Positions 17,996-27,297 of a DNA stretch of 64,000 nucleotides are shown in pieces. The position numbers were made by a program, and so were the translations under genes. The stretch lies in NCBI GenBank assembly GCA_002498605.1, contig DAHY01000005.1, positions 1-64,000 on the forward strand, read 5' to 3'. Below the pieces are notes generated by a model. That model saw only the letters and a program-made list of their open reading frames with translations, had not been told where the DNA came from and ran no database searches. Each line of letters begins with the position of its first letter. Positions within the stretch are counted from its first letter, which is position 1. This stretch comes from Methanomassiliicoccaceae archaeon UBA404. GTDB taxonomy: Archaea; Thermoplasmatota; Thermoplasmata; Methanomassiliicoccales; Methanomethylophilaceae.

Positions 17996-18994
17996 ATGAA
18001 GGTATTCATAGCAGGCTTCGGAACCGTGGGACAGGGTGTCACCGAAGTTATAGCATCCAGAGAAGAATTTTTCAACAAACGGTACGGTCAAAGCATCAAA
18101 ATCGTCGGTGTCATGGATTCTTCGACTTACGTCACGGATTCCGGGGGATTGGACCCGCTCAAACTGGTTTCGGTGAAAAAGGAAACCGGCAAAGTCGGAA
18201 AGGAAAAATACACGGATGCTTTGAAAATCCTTGATTCGGTCGATTACGATACGCTAATCGAAGTCAGTCCCACCGATTACAAAACCGGCGGTCAGGGACT
18301 GAAGAACATCATACACGCTCTTGAAACCAAGAAAGACGTTATCACAACGAACAAAGGACCTCTTGCCATAAAATTCGGAGAACTCATCGCACTTGCCAAG
18401 AAAAACAAATGCAAACTGAAGTTCGAAGGCACGGTTGCGGGGGCAATGCCGATAATCAATCTTTGTCATGACAATCTTATCGGCGAGAATATCCAATCGA
18501 TAAGAGGAATTCTCAACGGCACCTGCAATTATATTCTCAGTAAGATGGATAACGGACAGCCGTTCGATCAGGCACTGAAAGAAGCCCAACAGCTGGGCTA
18601 TGCCGAAACCGATCCTTCCGGAGATGTGGAGGGGTACGACAGCGCATGCAAAGTGGTTATTTTAGCCAATTCGGTGTTTGACAGAAACGTTACCCTGTCC
18701 GATGTCTCCATCACCGGAATTACCGGTATCACCGAAGAGGCCGTTTCTTTGGCGAAATCCAGGGACATGGTCATCCGCCTCATAGGCGAAGTAGGCGAAG
18801 AAAAACTTGAAGTCGCGCCGAGGCTGGTTCCCAAAGGGCACCCTCTCGCGGTTTCTGGTACATTGAACGCGGCACAGATCCGAAGCGATCTTGCCGGTCC
18901 GATAACCATATCCGGTCGCGGAGCCGGTCGGATGGAGACCGCTTCGGCGGTTCTCAGCGATCTCATATCCGTGATGGATGACCGAAAGGAGTAA
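17996..18994 (+). CDS. hom: Homoserine dehydrogenase
   Basis: Reduces aspartate semialdehyde to homoserine in threonine and methionine synthesis. The N-terminal Rossmann motif is GFGTVGQG, followed by TTNKGPLA and KFEGTVAGAMPI, then the substrate-site phrase GILNGTCNYIL and GYAETDPSGDVEGYDSACK. Length is 332 aa, the short archaeal form without a C-terminal ACT domain. It lies in an operon after the ACT-like gene and directly before cimA, linking threonine-family and isoleucine synthesis. Confidence 0.96.
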   Translation: MKVFIAGFGTVGQGVTEVIASREEFFNKRYGQSIKIVGVMDSSTYVTDSGGLDPLKLVSVKKETGKVGKEKYTDALKILDSVDYDTLIEVSPTDYKTGGQGLKNIIHALETKKDVITTNKGPLAIKFGELIALAKKNKCKLKFEGTVAGAMPIINLCHDNLIGENIQSIRGILNGTCNYILSKMDNGQPFDQALKEAQQLGYAETDPSGDVEGYDSACKVVILANSVFDRNVTLSDVSITGITGITEEAVSLAKSRDMVIRLIGEVGEEKLEVAPRLVPKGHPLAVSGTLNAAQIRSDLAGPITISGRGAGRMETASAVLSDLISVMDDRKE

Positions 18995-18997
18995 TTG

Positions 18998-20566
18998 ATG
19001 ACAGTAATAATCTACGACACCACTTTGCGTGACGGCGCGCAGGGAGAGGGTATATCTTTCTCTTTACAGGATCGCATAGAAATACTCGGAGAGCTGGATG
19101 AATTTGGCATAGACTTTGTCGAATGCGGTTGGCCGGGCACCAATCCGATGACGGATGAACTGTTTGCCGCCGCGAAAAAAATGAACCTTAAGAACACCCG
19201 GATAACAGCCTTCGGCAGCACCAGAAGAAGAGATATCAAAGCCGAAAAAGACGCGAATCTGAACGCTCTGATTGCGTCGGGTGCAAAATGGGCATGCATA
19301 TTCGGAAAAACCTGGGACTTCCAGGTGGAAGAAGTTCTCAACACTTCCAAAGAAGAAAACCTGGCTATGATACGGGACAGCGTTTCCTACCTTAAGAAAT
19401 CGGGAATGAACGTTATGTTCGACGCCGAACATTTCTTTGACGGTTATGCTTCGGACCCCGTATACGCTTTGGAAGCCCTCGGTGCGGCGGTCGAAGCCGG
19501 CACCGAATGGCTGGTACTGTGTGAGACAAACGGCGGAGCCATGCCTTATGAAGTTGAAGCGGCCGTCATCGCTGTACGGAAAAGATTCAAAGATACCGCT
19601 ATCGGAATTCATTGTCACAACGATACCGATTTGGCCGTGGCCAATTCAATATCCGCAATAAAGGCCGGAGCCACCATGGTTCAGGGATGCATAAACGGCA
19701 TAGGCGAGAGAACCGGCAATGCCAATCTGTGTTCCATAATCCCCAACGTAATGTTGAAAATGGGAATGGATACGAACATAAAGGACTTGACTAAGCTGAC
19801 GGCCCTTTCAAAATTCGTGGGGGAGGTTGCCAACATGGCCCCTCCGTCTTCTTTGCCCTATGTGGGGGAGAATGCTTTTGCTCACAAAGGCGGAACCCAT
19901 GTTTCCGCATTGATGAAAAACACCCGCACCTACGAACATGTGGATCCGTCAATGGTAGGCAACAGAAGAAAGGTGCTGATTTCCGATTTATCCGGAAGAG
20001 CCAGTATCATCGAAAAGCTCACAGAACTCGGTATAACCGCCGACAAAAGCGACAGCGGACTCATCACCGAGACCGTGAAAGAGCTGGAGTCCAAAGGATA
20101 TCAGTTCGAAGGAGCGGACGCGAGTTTCGAACTCCTCGTAAAGAGGATGAGAGGCGAATTCGAACCTTATTTCACCATAACCGGATTCAGACTGTTTATA
20201 GATGAAGAAGATGACAAATTCACTTCGGAAGCCAGTATAAAAATCAAAAACAGAGACGGAGAGATCGAACACACCGCATCCGACGGAGACGGTCCGGTCA
20301 ACGCCTTGGACAACGCACTGAGAAAAGCGCTATCCAAATTCTTCCCGGTAATCGATAACATACGTCTGTCGGATTACAAGGTAAGAGTGCTTGACGAAAA
20401 ATCGGCCACCGCCGCCTCGGTGCGGGTTTTGATAAGATCCACGGACGGTGTGGATAGTTGGACCACCGTCGGAGTTTCACAGAACGTCATAGAGGCTTCG
20501 CTGATAGCTTTGGTTGACTCTCTGGAATACGCCATAATGATGAATGACAGGAAGGCAGTGAAATGA
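18998..20566 (+). CDS. cimA: (R)-citramalate synthase
   Basis: Condenses pyruvate and acetyl-CoA to (R)-citramalate, giving 2-ketobutyrate for isoleucine without threonine deaminase. The HMGL-like catalytic domain starts YDTTLRDGAQGEGISFSL and contains the metal-site phrase IGIHCHNDTDLAVANS and the NGIGERTGNANL signature. The C-terminal 120 residues (from about 400) form a LeuA-type regulatory domain (AASVRVLIRSTDG). The total of about 522 aa fits the long CimA type, not LeuA or AksA. ATG 18998 is preferred over TTG 18995. The stop overlaps the following ACT gene by 4 bp. Confidence 0.9.
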   Translation: MTVIIYDTTLRDGAQGEGISFSLQDRIEILGELDEFGIDFVECGWPGTNPMTDELFAAAKKMNLKNTRITAFGSTRRRDIKAEKDANLNALIASGAKWACIFGKTWDFQVEEVLNTSKEENLAMIRDSVSYLKKSGMNVMFDAEHFFDGYASDPVYALEALGAAVEAGTEWLVLCETNGGAMPYEVEAAVIAVRKRFKDTAIGIHCHNDTDLAVANSISAIKAGATMVQGCINGIGERTGNANLCSIIPNVMLKMGMDTNIKDLTKLTALSKFVGEVANMAPPSSLPYVGENAFAHKGGTHVSALMKNTRTYEHVDPSMVGNRRKVLISDLSGRASIIEKLTELGITADKSDSGLITETVKELESKGYQFEGADASFELLVKRMRGEFEPYFTITGFRLFIDEEDDKFTSEASIKIKNRDGEIEHTASDGDGPVNALDNALRKALSKFFPVIDNIRLSDYKVRVLDEKSATAASVRVLIRSTDGVDSWTTVGVSQNVIEASLIALVDSLEYAIMMNDRKAVK

Positions 20567-20835
20567 ACAAGACCATAGTTACACTGGTCGGCAAAGACAA
20601 TGTGGGAATAATCGCCGCGGTATGCAATTACTTCGCGGACAATAACATAAACATTCTGGATATCAAACAGACCACCGTTGACGTTTACATCAACATGATG
20701 ATGATTGTCGACACGGACAAATACGAAAAATCTTTCGTGGAACTTTCCGAAGACCTGAAAAAGGTCGGAGAAAGCGTCGGTTGCATCATTCAGGCGCAGC
20801 ACGAAGATATTTTCAACATGATGCACAGGGTTTGA
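20563..20835 (+). CDS. ACT domain protein (UPF0237 family)
   Basis: 90 aa, a single ACT domain with a typical opening, [20 protein letters not shown], and [13 protein letters not shown]. Members of this family bind amino acids or other small ligands and are usually encoded just before a PFL-like (DUF711) gene, exactly as here. ATG 20563 overlaps the cimA stop (ATGA) and the stop lies 5 bp before the next start, so this is a coupled operon. Ligand is unknown. Confidence 0.9.
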   Translation: MNKTIVTLVGKDNVGIIAAVCNYFADNNINILDIKQTTVDVYINMMMIVDTDKYEKSFVELSEDLKKVGESVGCIIQAQHEDIFNMMHRV

Positions 20836-20840
20836 TTCAA

Positions 20841-22205
20841 ATGGTCGATTTCGAAGAGGTCTTTGAGACCAACGCCATGATAAAAGAAGAGAGTCTGGAC
20901 GTAAGAACGATAACCATGGGCATCAGCCTGATGAGCTGTTGCGATTCGGATTTGGACAGACTCTGCGATAACATTTACAATAAAATAACCGAAAAGGCAA
21001 AGGATCTCGTTGCAGTCGGCGATGAAATCGGTTTGAAGTATGGGATTCCAATCACGAACAAACGTGTTTCGGTCACACCCGTTTCGCTCATAGGCGGATG
21101 TGCCTGTAAAACACCGGAAGACTTTGTCAAAATCGCAAAAGCGCTGGATAAAGCGGCAGAAGATATCGGGATTAACTTCATCGGAGGTTATTCCGCATTG
21201 GTTGAAAAGGGGATGTCGGAAGCCGATAAACTGCTGATAGAATCGATTCCCGAGGCTCTTTTTTCCACGGAAAGAGTTTGCAGTTCCGTATCCGTCGCTT
21301 CCACCAAAACCGGAATCAACATGGACGCCGTCCGAATAATGGGGGATGTTGTCCGCAGAACCGCGGAACTTACCAAAGATAAGGACTCCATAGGTTGTGC
21401 GAAACTTGTGGTTTTCTGTAATCCGCCCGATGACAATCCTTTCATGGCGGGGGCTTTCCACGGCGTAACCGAACCGGAAGCCGTGATTAACGTCGGCGTA
21501 TCCGGTCCCGGCGTTGTGAAAACATCGGTGTCACATGTAAAAGGGGAGAATTTCGAAGTTTTGTGCGAAACCATAAAACGCACCGCTTTCAAAGTAACCC
21601 GAGTGGGACAGCTTGTTGCGAAAGAAGCTTCGAAAATGCTGGGCGTGCCCTTCGGTATCGTAGATTTGTCACTGGCACCTACTCCCGCAGTGGGAGATTC
21701 CATTGCGGACATTCTTGAAGAAATGGGTATCGAAAGAACCGGGGCACCGGGTACAACCGCGGCACTGGCTATTCTCAACGATCAGGTAAAAAAAGGCGGA
21801 GTGATGGCTTCGTCTTACGTCGGAGGATTGAGCGGAGCGTTCATCCCGATATCCGAGGACAGTTCCATGGTCCGTGCGGTTGAATGCGGCGCACTGACCA
21901 TTGAGAAACTGGAAGCCATGACCTGCGTGTGTTCCGTGGGATTGGACATGGTCACAATCCCCGGGGATACGCCGGCAGCCACAATTTCGGGAATAATCGC
22001 GGACGAAATGGCTATAGGAATGGTCAATCAGAAAACCACGGCGTGCAGACTCATTCCGGTCATCGGCAAAGGCCCGGGAGAATACGCCGAATTCGGAGGA
22101 TTGCTCGGATCCGCGCCCGTAATGAACGTCAGTAAGTTCGGTTGCGAAGGATTTGTCAACAGAGGCGGAAGGATACCGGCTCCGATACACAGTTTCAAGA
22201 ATTGA
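20841..22205 (+). CDS. PFL family protein (DUF711, UPF0210)
   Basis: About 454 aa. Start ATG 20841 ([20 protein letters not shown]); the longer frame from 20781 is the ACT gene read out of frame. Family phrases include [45 protein letters not shown] and [12 protein letters not shown] at the C-terminus. The fold resembles pyruvate formate-lyase, but no activity is established and no conserved glycyl-radical motif is visible. It always seems to travel with the small ACT protein encoded just upstream. Last gene of the ACT-hom-cimA-ACT-PFL operon. Confidence 0.92.
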   Translation: MVDFEEVFETNAMIKEESLDVRTITMGISLMSCCDSDLDRLCDNIYNKITEKAKDLVAVGDEIGLKYGIPITNKRVSVTPVSLIGGCACKTPEDFVKIAKALDKAAEDIGINFIGGYSALVEKGMSEADKLLIESIPEALFSTERVCSSVSVASTKTGINMDAVRIMGDVVRRTAELTKDKDSIGCAKLVVFCNPPDDNPFMAGAFHGVTEPEAVINVGVSGPGVVKTSVSHVKGENFEVLCETIKRTAFKVTRVGQLVAKEASKMLGVPFGIVDLSLAPTPAVGDSIADILEEMGIERTGAPGTTAALAILNDQVKKGGVMASSYVGGLSGAFIPISEDSSMVRAVECGALTIEKLEAMTCVCSVGLDMVTIPGDTPAATISGIIADEMAIGMVNQKTTACRLIPVIGKGPGEYAEFGGLLGSAPVMNVSKFGCEGFVNRGGRIPAPIHSFKN

Positions 22206-22551
22206 TTTCTGGAATCTCGGAAGGTTGAAATTAAACTCTGAATTCAAACCGGAACGCATACCGGCAAAGAAAAGTGATATTCGATAATCAAAGATATCAA
22301 AAAAATTAAATATATCACTTTAACGGAACGCGCCTTTACGGGTACAACAGAAATTTTCCCGGCGACATATTTGTTGCCTTCAATACATGCAACACTGACT
22401 GATTTTAATCTGAATTGTCACCGAATGTAACTGTTATAAATCGCCAGTCTTAATTTTGCGTCGGTGACTTTTTCAGAATGGCATTCACGCCCCCTGCTGA
22501 GATGTTGGGTGCATGTCCGATATTATAAATATAACAACTTCTTAACTTATG
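22206..22551. other. Intergenic region before the third importer
   Basis: No gene seen. Contains a TATA-like box (TATTATAAATAT, centred near 22526) about 25 bp upstream of operator e, forming the importer promoter. The remainder is AT-rich sequence after the PFL stop with no clear hairpin. Confidence 0.5.
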
Positions 22552-22568
22552 TTGGATTATACATCCAA
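22552..22568. promoter_or_regulatory. Operator palindrome e, TTGGATTATACATCCAA
   Basis: Perfect TTGGAT/ATCCAA arms around 5 bp, 13 bp upstream of ATG 22582. The TATA-like box near 22526 puts the transcription start at or beside the palindrome. Confidence 0.82.
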
Positions 22569-22581
22569 CTAGGTGTAATTA

Positions 22582-23907
22582 ATGAATAAAACTCAATTGA
22601 TTGCCATTGGTGCTGTGCTCCTGGTTGTAATTGCCGGGGCATCCGCATTCATGATTCTTTCCAATGATGGTGAGGATAAATACAGATCCAGTAACACAGA
22701 CTTCAGATTATCGATTCTAGGAAATGCCGACGGAAACGATTATCTGGACCGTGATGATATCGCCAAAATTCAAGAAATGATTGATACAGACGCAGAATAT
22801 TCCCAGATGGCGGACGCAAACAATGACGGTAAAATTGATGCGAAAGACATTGCTTTCCTTGAAAATATTCTTGAAGTAAAAGAGTACAACAAAGGAAAAG
22901 CCGATGCTGACAAGAGAACCGCAGTTATCAATTATATCGATGTAGACAACGAAATCAGTTCCGCCAACTATCCTGTGAAGAAGTATGTCATAGTCAACAC
23001 CCAGAGACAGCTTTCACTCAGCATCGCTCTCGGAATAGGGGACCGTGTGGTTGGAATAACCAATCACATTCAAACCTACTTTGACGAGAACCTCTTTGCT
23101 GATTTCAAAGACACCCCCTCTATGGGAACCCGAGACAATCCCAATCTTGAACTTCTTGCCGAGGTAAATGCCGACACCATTCTCAGCGGACCTTCTACCA
23201 CATATGCCAAGAATATAACATCCACAAACCAGATTCCCGGAAAACAGCTTATCCGTATGGCTTCATGGGAAGGCGCCAACCTCGCAACCGGCGCACTCAT
23301 GCTCGGATTCTTTACCGATGCGGATGATGCTGCAGAGTCCTACGTCAGATGGATGGATGATTTGAGGGTTGACATCGATGAGAAACTGAAAACAGTCGAC
23401 AATGTCAAAGCGACCAAGTTCTACCTCGGTACCCCGACTTATCTTTACGCACAGAACGACGGATGCTCCACCGCGCTTACTTGGACCGGGGCCACAAACG
23501 TCGGAAATATTATCCAGACAAACACTGCAAAATCAGGAATTTCTGTCGACGATAATGTGAGGGTGCAGGTCGCACAAACCGGCGTTGATGTTTACATCTA
23601 CGGTGCGTACCTTTACACTCATGAGTCCTCTCAGGAGTGCCAGGACAAGCTCACGGATAAGGCTGTCAGCTTCTCCGAGAGATTCCCGACCACTAATGCG
23701 GTAAAGAACAATGAAATCTACGTTATCAACTATGATCTTCCGTTTGTCATAGCCGAGCTTCTTGGTGCATACATCATGTTTGACGATGTATTCTCCACGA
23801 ACTACGTCGAGAGCATAATTCAGGAGTATCTTGACAGATTCTGCGATGTGCACGATTATCAGTTTAATATTGATAATTTCGTTCAGAAATACAACGCAAC
23901 TGCCTGA
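22582..23907 (+). CDS. Dockerin-like domain fused to a FecB/BtuF-type substrate-binding protein
   Basis: 441 aa receptor, paralogous in plan to the gene at 8621. ATG 22582 has AGGTG 6 nt upstream. A membrane anchor (LIAIGAVLLVVIAGASAFMI) is followed by two calcium-loop repeats, GNADGNDYLDRDDI and ADANNDGKIDAKDI, like a type I dockerin. Then comes a periplasmic-binding domain (LSLSIALGIGDRVVGITNHI, NADTILSGPSTTYAKN, NNEIYVINYDLPFVIAELLG). It is the first gene of a binding protein, permease, ATPase operon under operator e. Ligand is unknown; a metal chelate is inferred from the partners. Confidence 0.85.
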   Translation: MNKTQLIAIGAVLLVVIAGASAFMILSNDGEDKYRSSNTDFRLSILGNADGNDYLDRDDIAKIQEMIDTDAEYSQMADANNDGKIDAKDIAFLENILEVKEYNKGKADADKRTAVINYIDVDNEISSANYPVKKYVIVNTQRQLSLSIALGIGDRVVGITNHIQTYFDENLFADFKDTPSMGTRDNPNLELLAEVNADTILSGPSTTYAKNITSTNQIPGKQLIRMASWEGANLATGALMLGFFTDADDAAESYVRWMDDLRVDIDEKLKTVDNVKATKFYLGTPTYLYAQNDGCSTALTWTGATNVGNIIQTNTAKSGISVDDNVRVQVAQTGVDVYIYGAYLYTHESSQECQDKLTDKAVSFSERFPTTNAVKNNEIYVINYDLPFVIAELLGAYIMFDDVFSTNYVESIIQEYLDRFCDVHDYQFNIDNFVQKYNATA

Positions 23908-23921
23908 AAAATTTTTTCAAA

Positions 23922-23937
23922 GGGGGGCTTGCCCCCC
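23922..23937 (+). repeat. Intercistronic GC hairpin after the binding-protein gene
   Basis: GGGGGGC-TT-GCCCCCC, a perfect 7-bp inverted repeat 14 bp after the binding-protein stop and 22 bp before the permease start. It occupies the same place as the hairpin at 8599 in the other dockerin importer operon. Probably an mRNA 3'-end stabiliser or partial terminator. Confidence 0.65.
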
Positions 23938-23959
23938 GATATAATTACTGGTGGGGCTG

Positions 23960-25060
23960 ATGAAGTTACCCTGGCAGAAATACACAGCACACGACAACAG
24001 CTCTGAAGAAGAAAAAAGGGTGCTTCAGGGATACAGTCTTTACGTCTTCAAAAAATATCTTTTCATAATCATCTGCATCGTTGCGACGATTCTTATCGCT
24101 GGACTGTCCATATCCATCGGCATAGGCGGTATAAGCATAATCAGAGCATATGAAATTCTGATTGAACACGTACAGGGCAACATCGTAAATGAAATTGAGG
24201 ATTATATCATATGGGGCGTAAGACTCCCTCCGTTGCTCGGAGGTCTCATTGCGGGTGCCGGTCTTGCGATTACCGGTGCGGTTATGCAGAGTACATTAAA
24301 AAATCCGCTTGCAGACCCGTATACAACCGGAATCTCGTCGGGTGCATCGTTCGGTGCGACTCTTTCCATCGTAATGGGAATTAATATAATAGGCGTGGGA
24401 AACCAGTACGGTATCGTCCTGAACGCATTCCTGTTTTCGCTGATTCCGATGTTCGCGATTATGATAGTGTCGTCAATGCGTCGCGCATCCGCCACCACCA
24501 TAATCCTGGCAGGTATTGCCGTAATGTACATGTTTAACGCAATGACGACTATCATGATGTTGCGTGCCGATCCCGTTGCACTGGCTGATGCATACTCGTG
24601 GCAGGTCGGTACTCTTTCGCTTATAAAAATGAAAGATCTTCCGATAATGTTTGGATTCGTTCTTGTAGGCGGCGTCTCTTTGATGTTACTTTCATCAAAG
24701 ATTAACATTCTCAGCGCAGGCGACGAAAGTGCAAAATCTCTCGGAGTCAACGCCGATACTCTGAGGATTGTATGTCTGTTGATTGTATCGATGATGGCGG
24801 CGGCAATTGTTAGTTTTACGGGAATAATCGGTTTTGTAGGATTGGTATGCCCTCATATCTGCAGAATGGTAATCGGTTCCGATAACCGTTATCTGCTCCC
24901 CGCATCGGCAATGTTCGGTGCCATGTTTCTGATTCTTGCAAACCTCATAGGAAACAACATAATCGCCCCCACCACTCTGCAGGTGGGTGTAATCACCGCT
25001 TTCCTGGGTGCACCCGTGTTGATATTCCTTTTAATCAAACTCAAAAAGGAGACTTGGTAA
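23960..25060 (+). CDS. FecCD/BtuC-type permease
   Basis: About 366 aa permease with a hydrophilic N-terminal tail (KLPWQKYTAHDNSSEEEKRV) and about ten membrane helices. Motifs are VRLPPLLGGLIAGAGLAITG, LKNPLADPYTTGISSGA and GIIGFVGLVCPHICRM. ATG 23960 is preferred over GTG 23951; GGTGGGG lies just upstream. Only one permease gene is present, so the transporter is presumably a homodimer, unlike the two-permease operon at 6414-8569. It is followed one base later by its ATPase. Confidence 0.92.
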   Translation: MKLPWQKYTAHDNSSEEEKRVLQGYSLYVFKKYLFIIICIVATILIAGLSISIGIGGISIIRAYEILIEHVQGNIVNEIEDYIIWGVRLPPLLGGLIAGAGLAITGAVMQSTLKNPLADPYTTGISSGASFGATLSIVMGINIIGVGNQYGIVLNAFLFSLIPMFAIMIVSSMRRASATTIILAGIAVMYMFNAMTTIMMLRADPVALADAYSWQVGTLSLIKMKDLPIMFGFVLVGGVSLMLLSSKINILSAGDESAKSLGVNADTLRIVCLLIVSMMAAAIVSFTGIIGFVGLVCPHICRMVIGSDNRYLLPASAMFGAMFLILANLIGNNIIAPTTLQVGVITAFLGAPVLIFLLIKLKKETW

Positions 25061-25061
25061 A

Positions 25062-25886
25062 ATGAAAGTCGATATGGAGAAAGTAACTTTTTCATATTCC
25101 CGTGATGCGTTTGTACTGAAAGATATTGACCTGGTTCTTGACGAACCGGGCCTCACATGCATCATAGGACCCAACGGAGTGGGTAAATCAACACTTGTCA
25201 AGTGTATTAACAAACTGCTTATACCAACCTCCGGCTCCATTTTTCTGGACGAGACAGATGTCAAAAGTCTGAATTTCAAGATGCTGTCGAAGAAAATAGG
25301 TTTTGTTCCGGCAACAACATCAGACAGCTTTTCTATGAGTGTCATTGACACGGTTTTAATGGGTCGTACGCCGCATAAGCATCTTGGATCTGAAAATGAA
25401 GACCTCCATATCGTCTACAATATACTCGAGGACATGAACCTAACTCATCTGGCCCTTAGAAACAATAACGAGTTGAGTGCGGGGCAACATCAGAGAGTAT
25501 CGATCGCCCGGGGCCTAGCTCAGGAACCGGACTTACTGATTCTTGATGAACCGACCGCAAATCTTGACATTCGACATCAAGTAATGGTCATCGAATTACT
25601 GAAAAAGGTTGCACACGAAAATAAAATAACTGTTCTTATGATTAGTCATGATCTCAATATAACCGCAAAATATGCAGACAAAGTAATTGTAATGTCTACA
25701 CCCGGCGTAATACATTCGGTCGGCACACCGCGTGAAGTGATGAACGAGGATATGATACGCTATGTATACGGCATGAACAGCAAAATACTTGATATGGACG
25801 GACATCTGCATATCATCCTCGGGAGTGCCGTTTCCGATGATGAAATGATTCTTTTACACCGTAATGAATGCGATTATGGAAACTGA
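25062..25886 (+). CDS. FecE/BtuD-type ABC transporter ATPase
   Basis: 274 aa. Walker A is GPNGVGKST, the signature is LSAGQHQRV and Walker B is LLILDEPTANLD, then the HDLNITAKYADK switch region. Start ATG 25062 directly follows the permease stop (TAA, one base apart, GGAG upstream in the permease end). It completes the third importer. It is closely similar in plan to the ATPase at 10311 (both have the AGQHQ signature). Confidence 0.93.
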   Translation: MKVDMEKVTFSYSRDAFVLKDIDLVLDEPGLTCIIGPNGVGKSTLVKCINKLLIPTSGSIFLDETDVKSLNFKMLSKKIGFVPATTSDSFSMSVIDTVLMGRTPHKHLGSENEDLHIVYNILEDMNLTHLALRNNNELSAGQHQRVSIARGLAQEPDLLILDEPTANLDIRHQVMVIELLKKVAHENKITVLMISHDLNITAKYADKVIVMSTPGVIHSVGTPREVMNEDMIRYVYGMNSKILDMDGHLHIILGSAVSDDEMILLHRNECDYGN

Positions 25887-26120
25887 TTGTTATAACGGGG
25901 AATAATGAGATGCATTGTATGAACATATTTTACATTTTGCAGGTCACATAAATCCAGCATAACTTATCGTAAATATACTATATAATACCCTCTTTAAATA
26001 TTATATCTAAACAGAAGATATTTAGCATACAATAAAATCATAAAACGTAGCCCCTATCGAAGTCGGAAATTTTCAGTCAAACGCGCTACTTTTACATACA
26101 TGCCTCACGAAGATGATTAT

Positions 26121-26171
26121 ATACTCCGCAAAAAAATGATTAACATGCTTCAAACACTGTGTTTGGAGTAT
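26121..26171 (+). promoter_or_regulatory. Structured promoter/leader of the methyltransfer operon
   Basis: Two nested inverted repeats lie just before the AGGAGG ribosome-binding site (26172-26177). The outer arms are ATACTCC (26121-26127) and GGAGTAT (26165-26171); the inner one is a 15-bp palindrome CAAACACTGTGTTTG (26151-26165). A TATA-like GATTATATAC ends near 26123, so the inner palindrome would fall close to the transcription start and could be an operator; in RNA the outer arm could affect access to the ribosome-binding site. It differs from the TTGGAT-type operators. The rest of the 25887-26178 gap is AT-rich with a second TATA-like stretch near 25975-25990 and no gene. Confidence 0.5.
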
Positions 26172-26184
26172 AGGAGGAATGGAA

Positions 26185-27297
26185 TTGGTAACAGAAATGA
26201 CACCGACGAGACGCGCGTTGGCGGCAGTTCTCGGAGGGAGGATAGATTATGTGCCCCCCGCGAATCCGCTTGCGCAAACGACTTTGGATCTTATGGAATT
26301 TTGCGGCGCGAGTTGGCCAAAAGCTCACAGAGATGCTAAAATGATGGCAGATCTTGCGGCCGCCCCGTGGGAAGTGTGCGGAATTGAAACTGCAAGGCCC
26401 CAATTCGACATATCATTGGAGGCTGAGGTCTTAGGATGTAAACTGGATTGGACTAAATCGGATCGTCCGCCGGTCACAGGACCTGCGTACAAAAATCCCA
26501 AGGACATATCATGGGATGATAAATTCACGGAAAAAGACAGAGCCGCAGTAGTGCTCGAGTCTATAAGCATACTTAGAGAAAGGTATGCCGGCTATCTGCC
26601 AATCGTCCCGGTGATAACTGCGCCTTTTACAGTTGCAGGACACATAATGGGTGTGGAAAATCTTGTGATGATGACAGTCACCGATCCGGAAAAAGCACAC
26701 GAGGCTATTAGCGCTGCGACCGAGTTCTGTATAGAATACGGAAGAGCGCAGGTAGCGGCCGGAGCACATATGCTTTTCCCCGCAGATCCGTCAGCTTCCG
26801 GAGATCTTATATCGCCTGAAACATACAAAGAATTCGTCTTGCCCTATCATCAGAAATTCGCAAGATCTGTCAGTGCGCCGAAGATACTCCATATTTGCGG
26901 ACATACTGAAAAGCTGCTCCCATATATCAAGCAGAGCGGCATGGATTGTTTTTCCTTTGACTCTCCGCCTGCATGGTTAGTAAGAAAGGAATTAGGCAAC
27001 TCGATGTCGTGTCTTGGAAGTCTAGACGTCATAGATTTGATGCCTAACGGGACGCCGGAACAGGTCTACAATAGGACTGTGGAATGTATACAACAGGGCG
27101 TAGACATTGTAGGCACGGCATGTGATGTTTCCAACGGAACGTCATTGCCCAACCTGAAAGCATATGTGGCCGCCTGTCGCGAAACACCAATCCCCGACAG
27201 CACTGATGTCGAAGATTGCGTTCGCGCTTTGGGGGTGGCGAAAGCCAAAAACATCAAAGAGATGCTCCCCTACGATATCGAAGGAGGTGGGTTCTGA
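26185..27297 (+). CDS. Methylcobamide:coenzyme M methyltransferase-like protein (MtaA/MtbA family)
   Basis: Zinc-dependent methyltransferase of the UroD/MtaA family, expected to move a methyl group from a methylated corrinoid protein to coenzyme M. Zinc ligands in MtaA are His-x-Cys and a distal Cys; here HIC lies at about residues 237-239 and a Cys at about 315 ([12 protein letters not shown]). A glycine-rich [20 protein letters not shown] segment is typical of the family. ATG 26179 is only one base after AGGAGG, while TTG 26185 is 7 nt after it, so I prefer TTG 26185. It overlaps the corrinoid-protein gene by one base. No substrate:corrinoid methyltransferase (MtaB, MtmB, MttB type) is adjacent, so the methyl donor is unknown. 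Confidence 0.85.
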   Translation: MVTEMTPTRRALAAVLGGRIDYVPPANPLAQTTLDLMEFCGASWPKAHRDAKMMADLAAAPWEVCGIETARPQFDISLEAEVLGCKLDWTKSDRPPVTGPAYKNPKDISWDDKFTEKDRAAVVLESISILRERYAGYLPIVPVITAPFTVAGHIMGVENLVMMTVTDPEKAHEAISAATEFCIEYGRAQVAAGAHMLFPADPSASGDLISPETYKEFVLPYHQKFARSVSAPKILHICGHTEKLLPYIKQSGMDCFSFDSPPAWLVRKELGNSMSCLGSLDVIDLMPNGTPEQVYNRTVECIQQGVDIVGTACDVSNGTSLPNLKAYVAACRETPIPDSTDVEDCVRALGVAKAKNIKEMLPYDIEGGGF

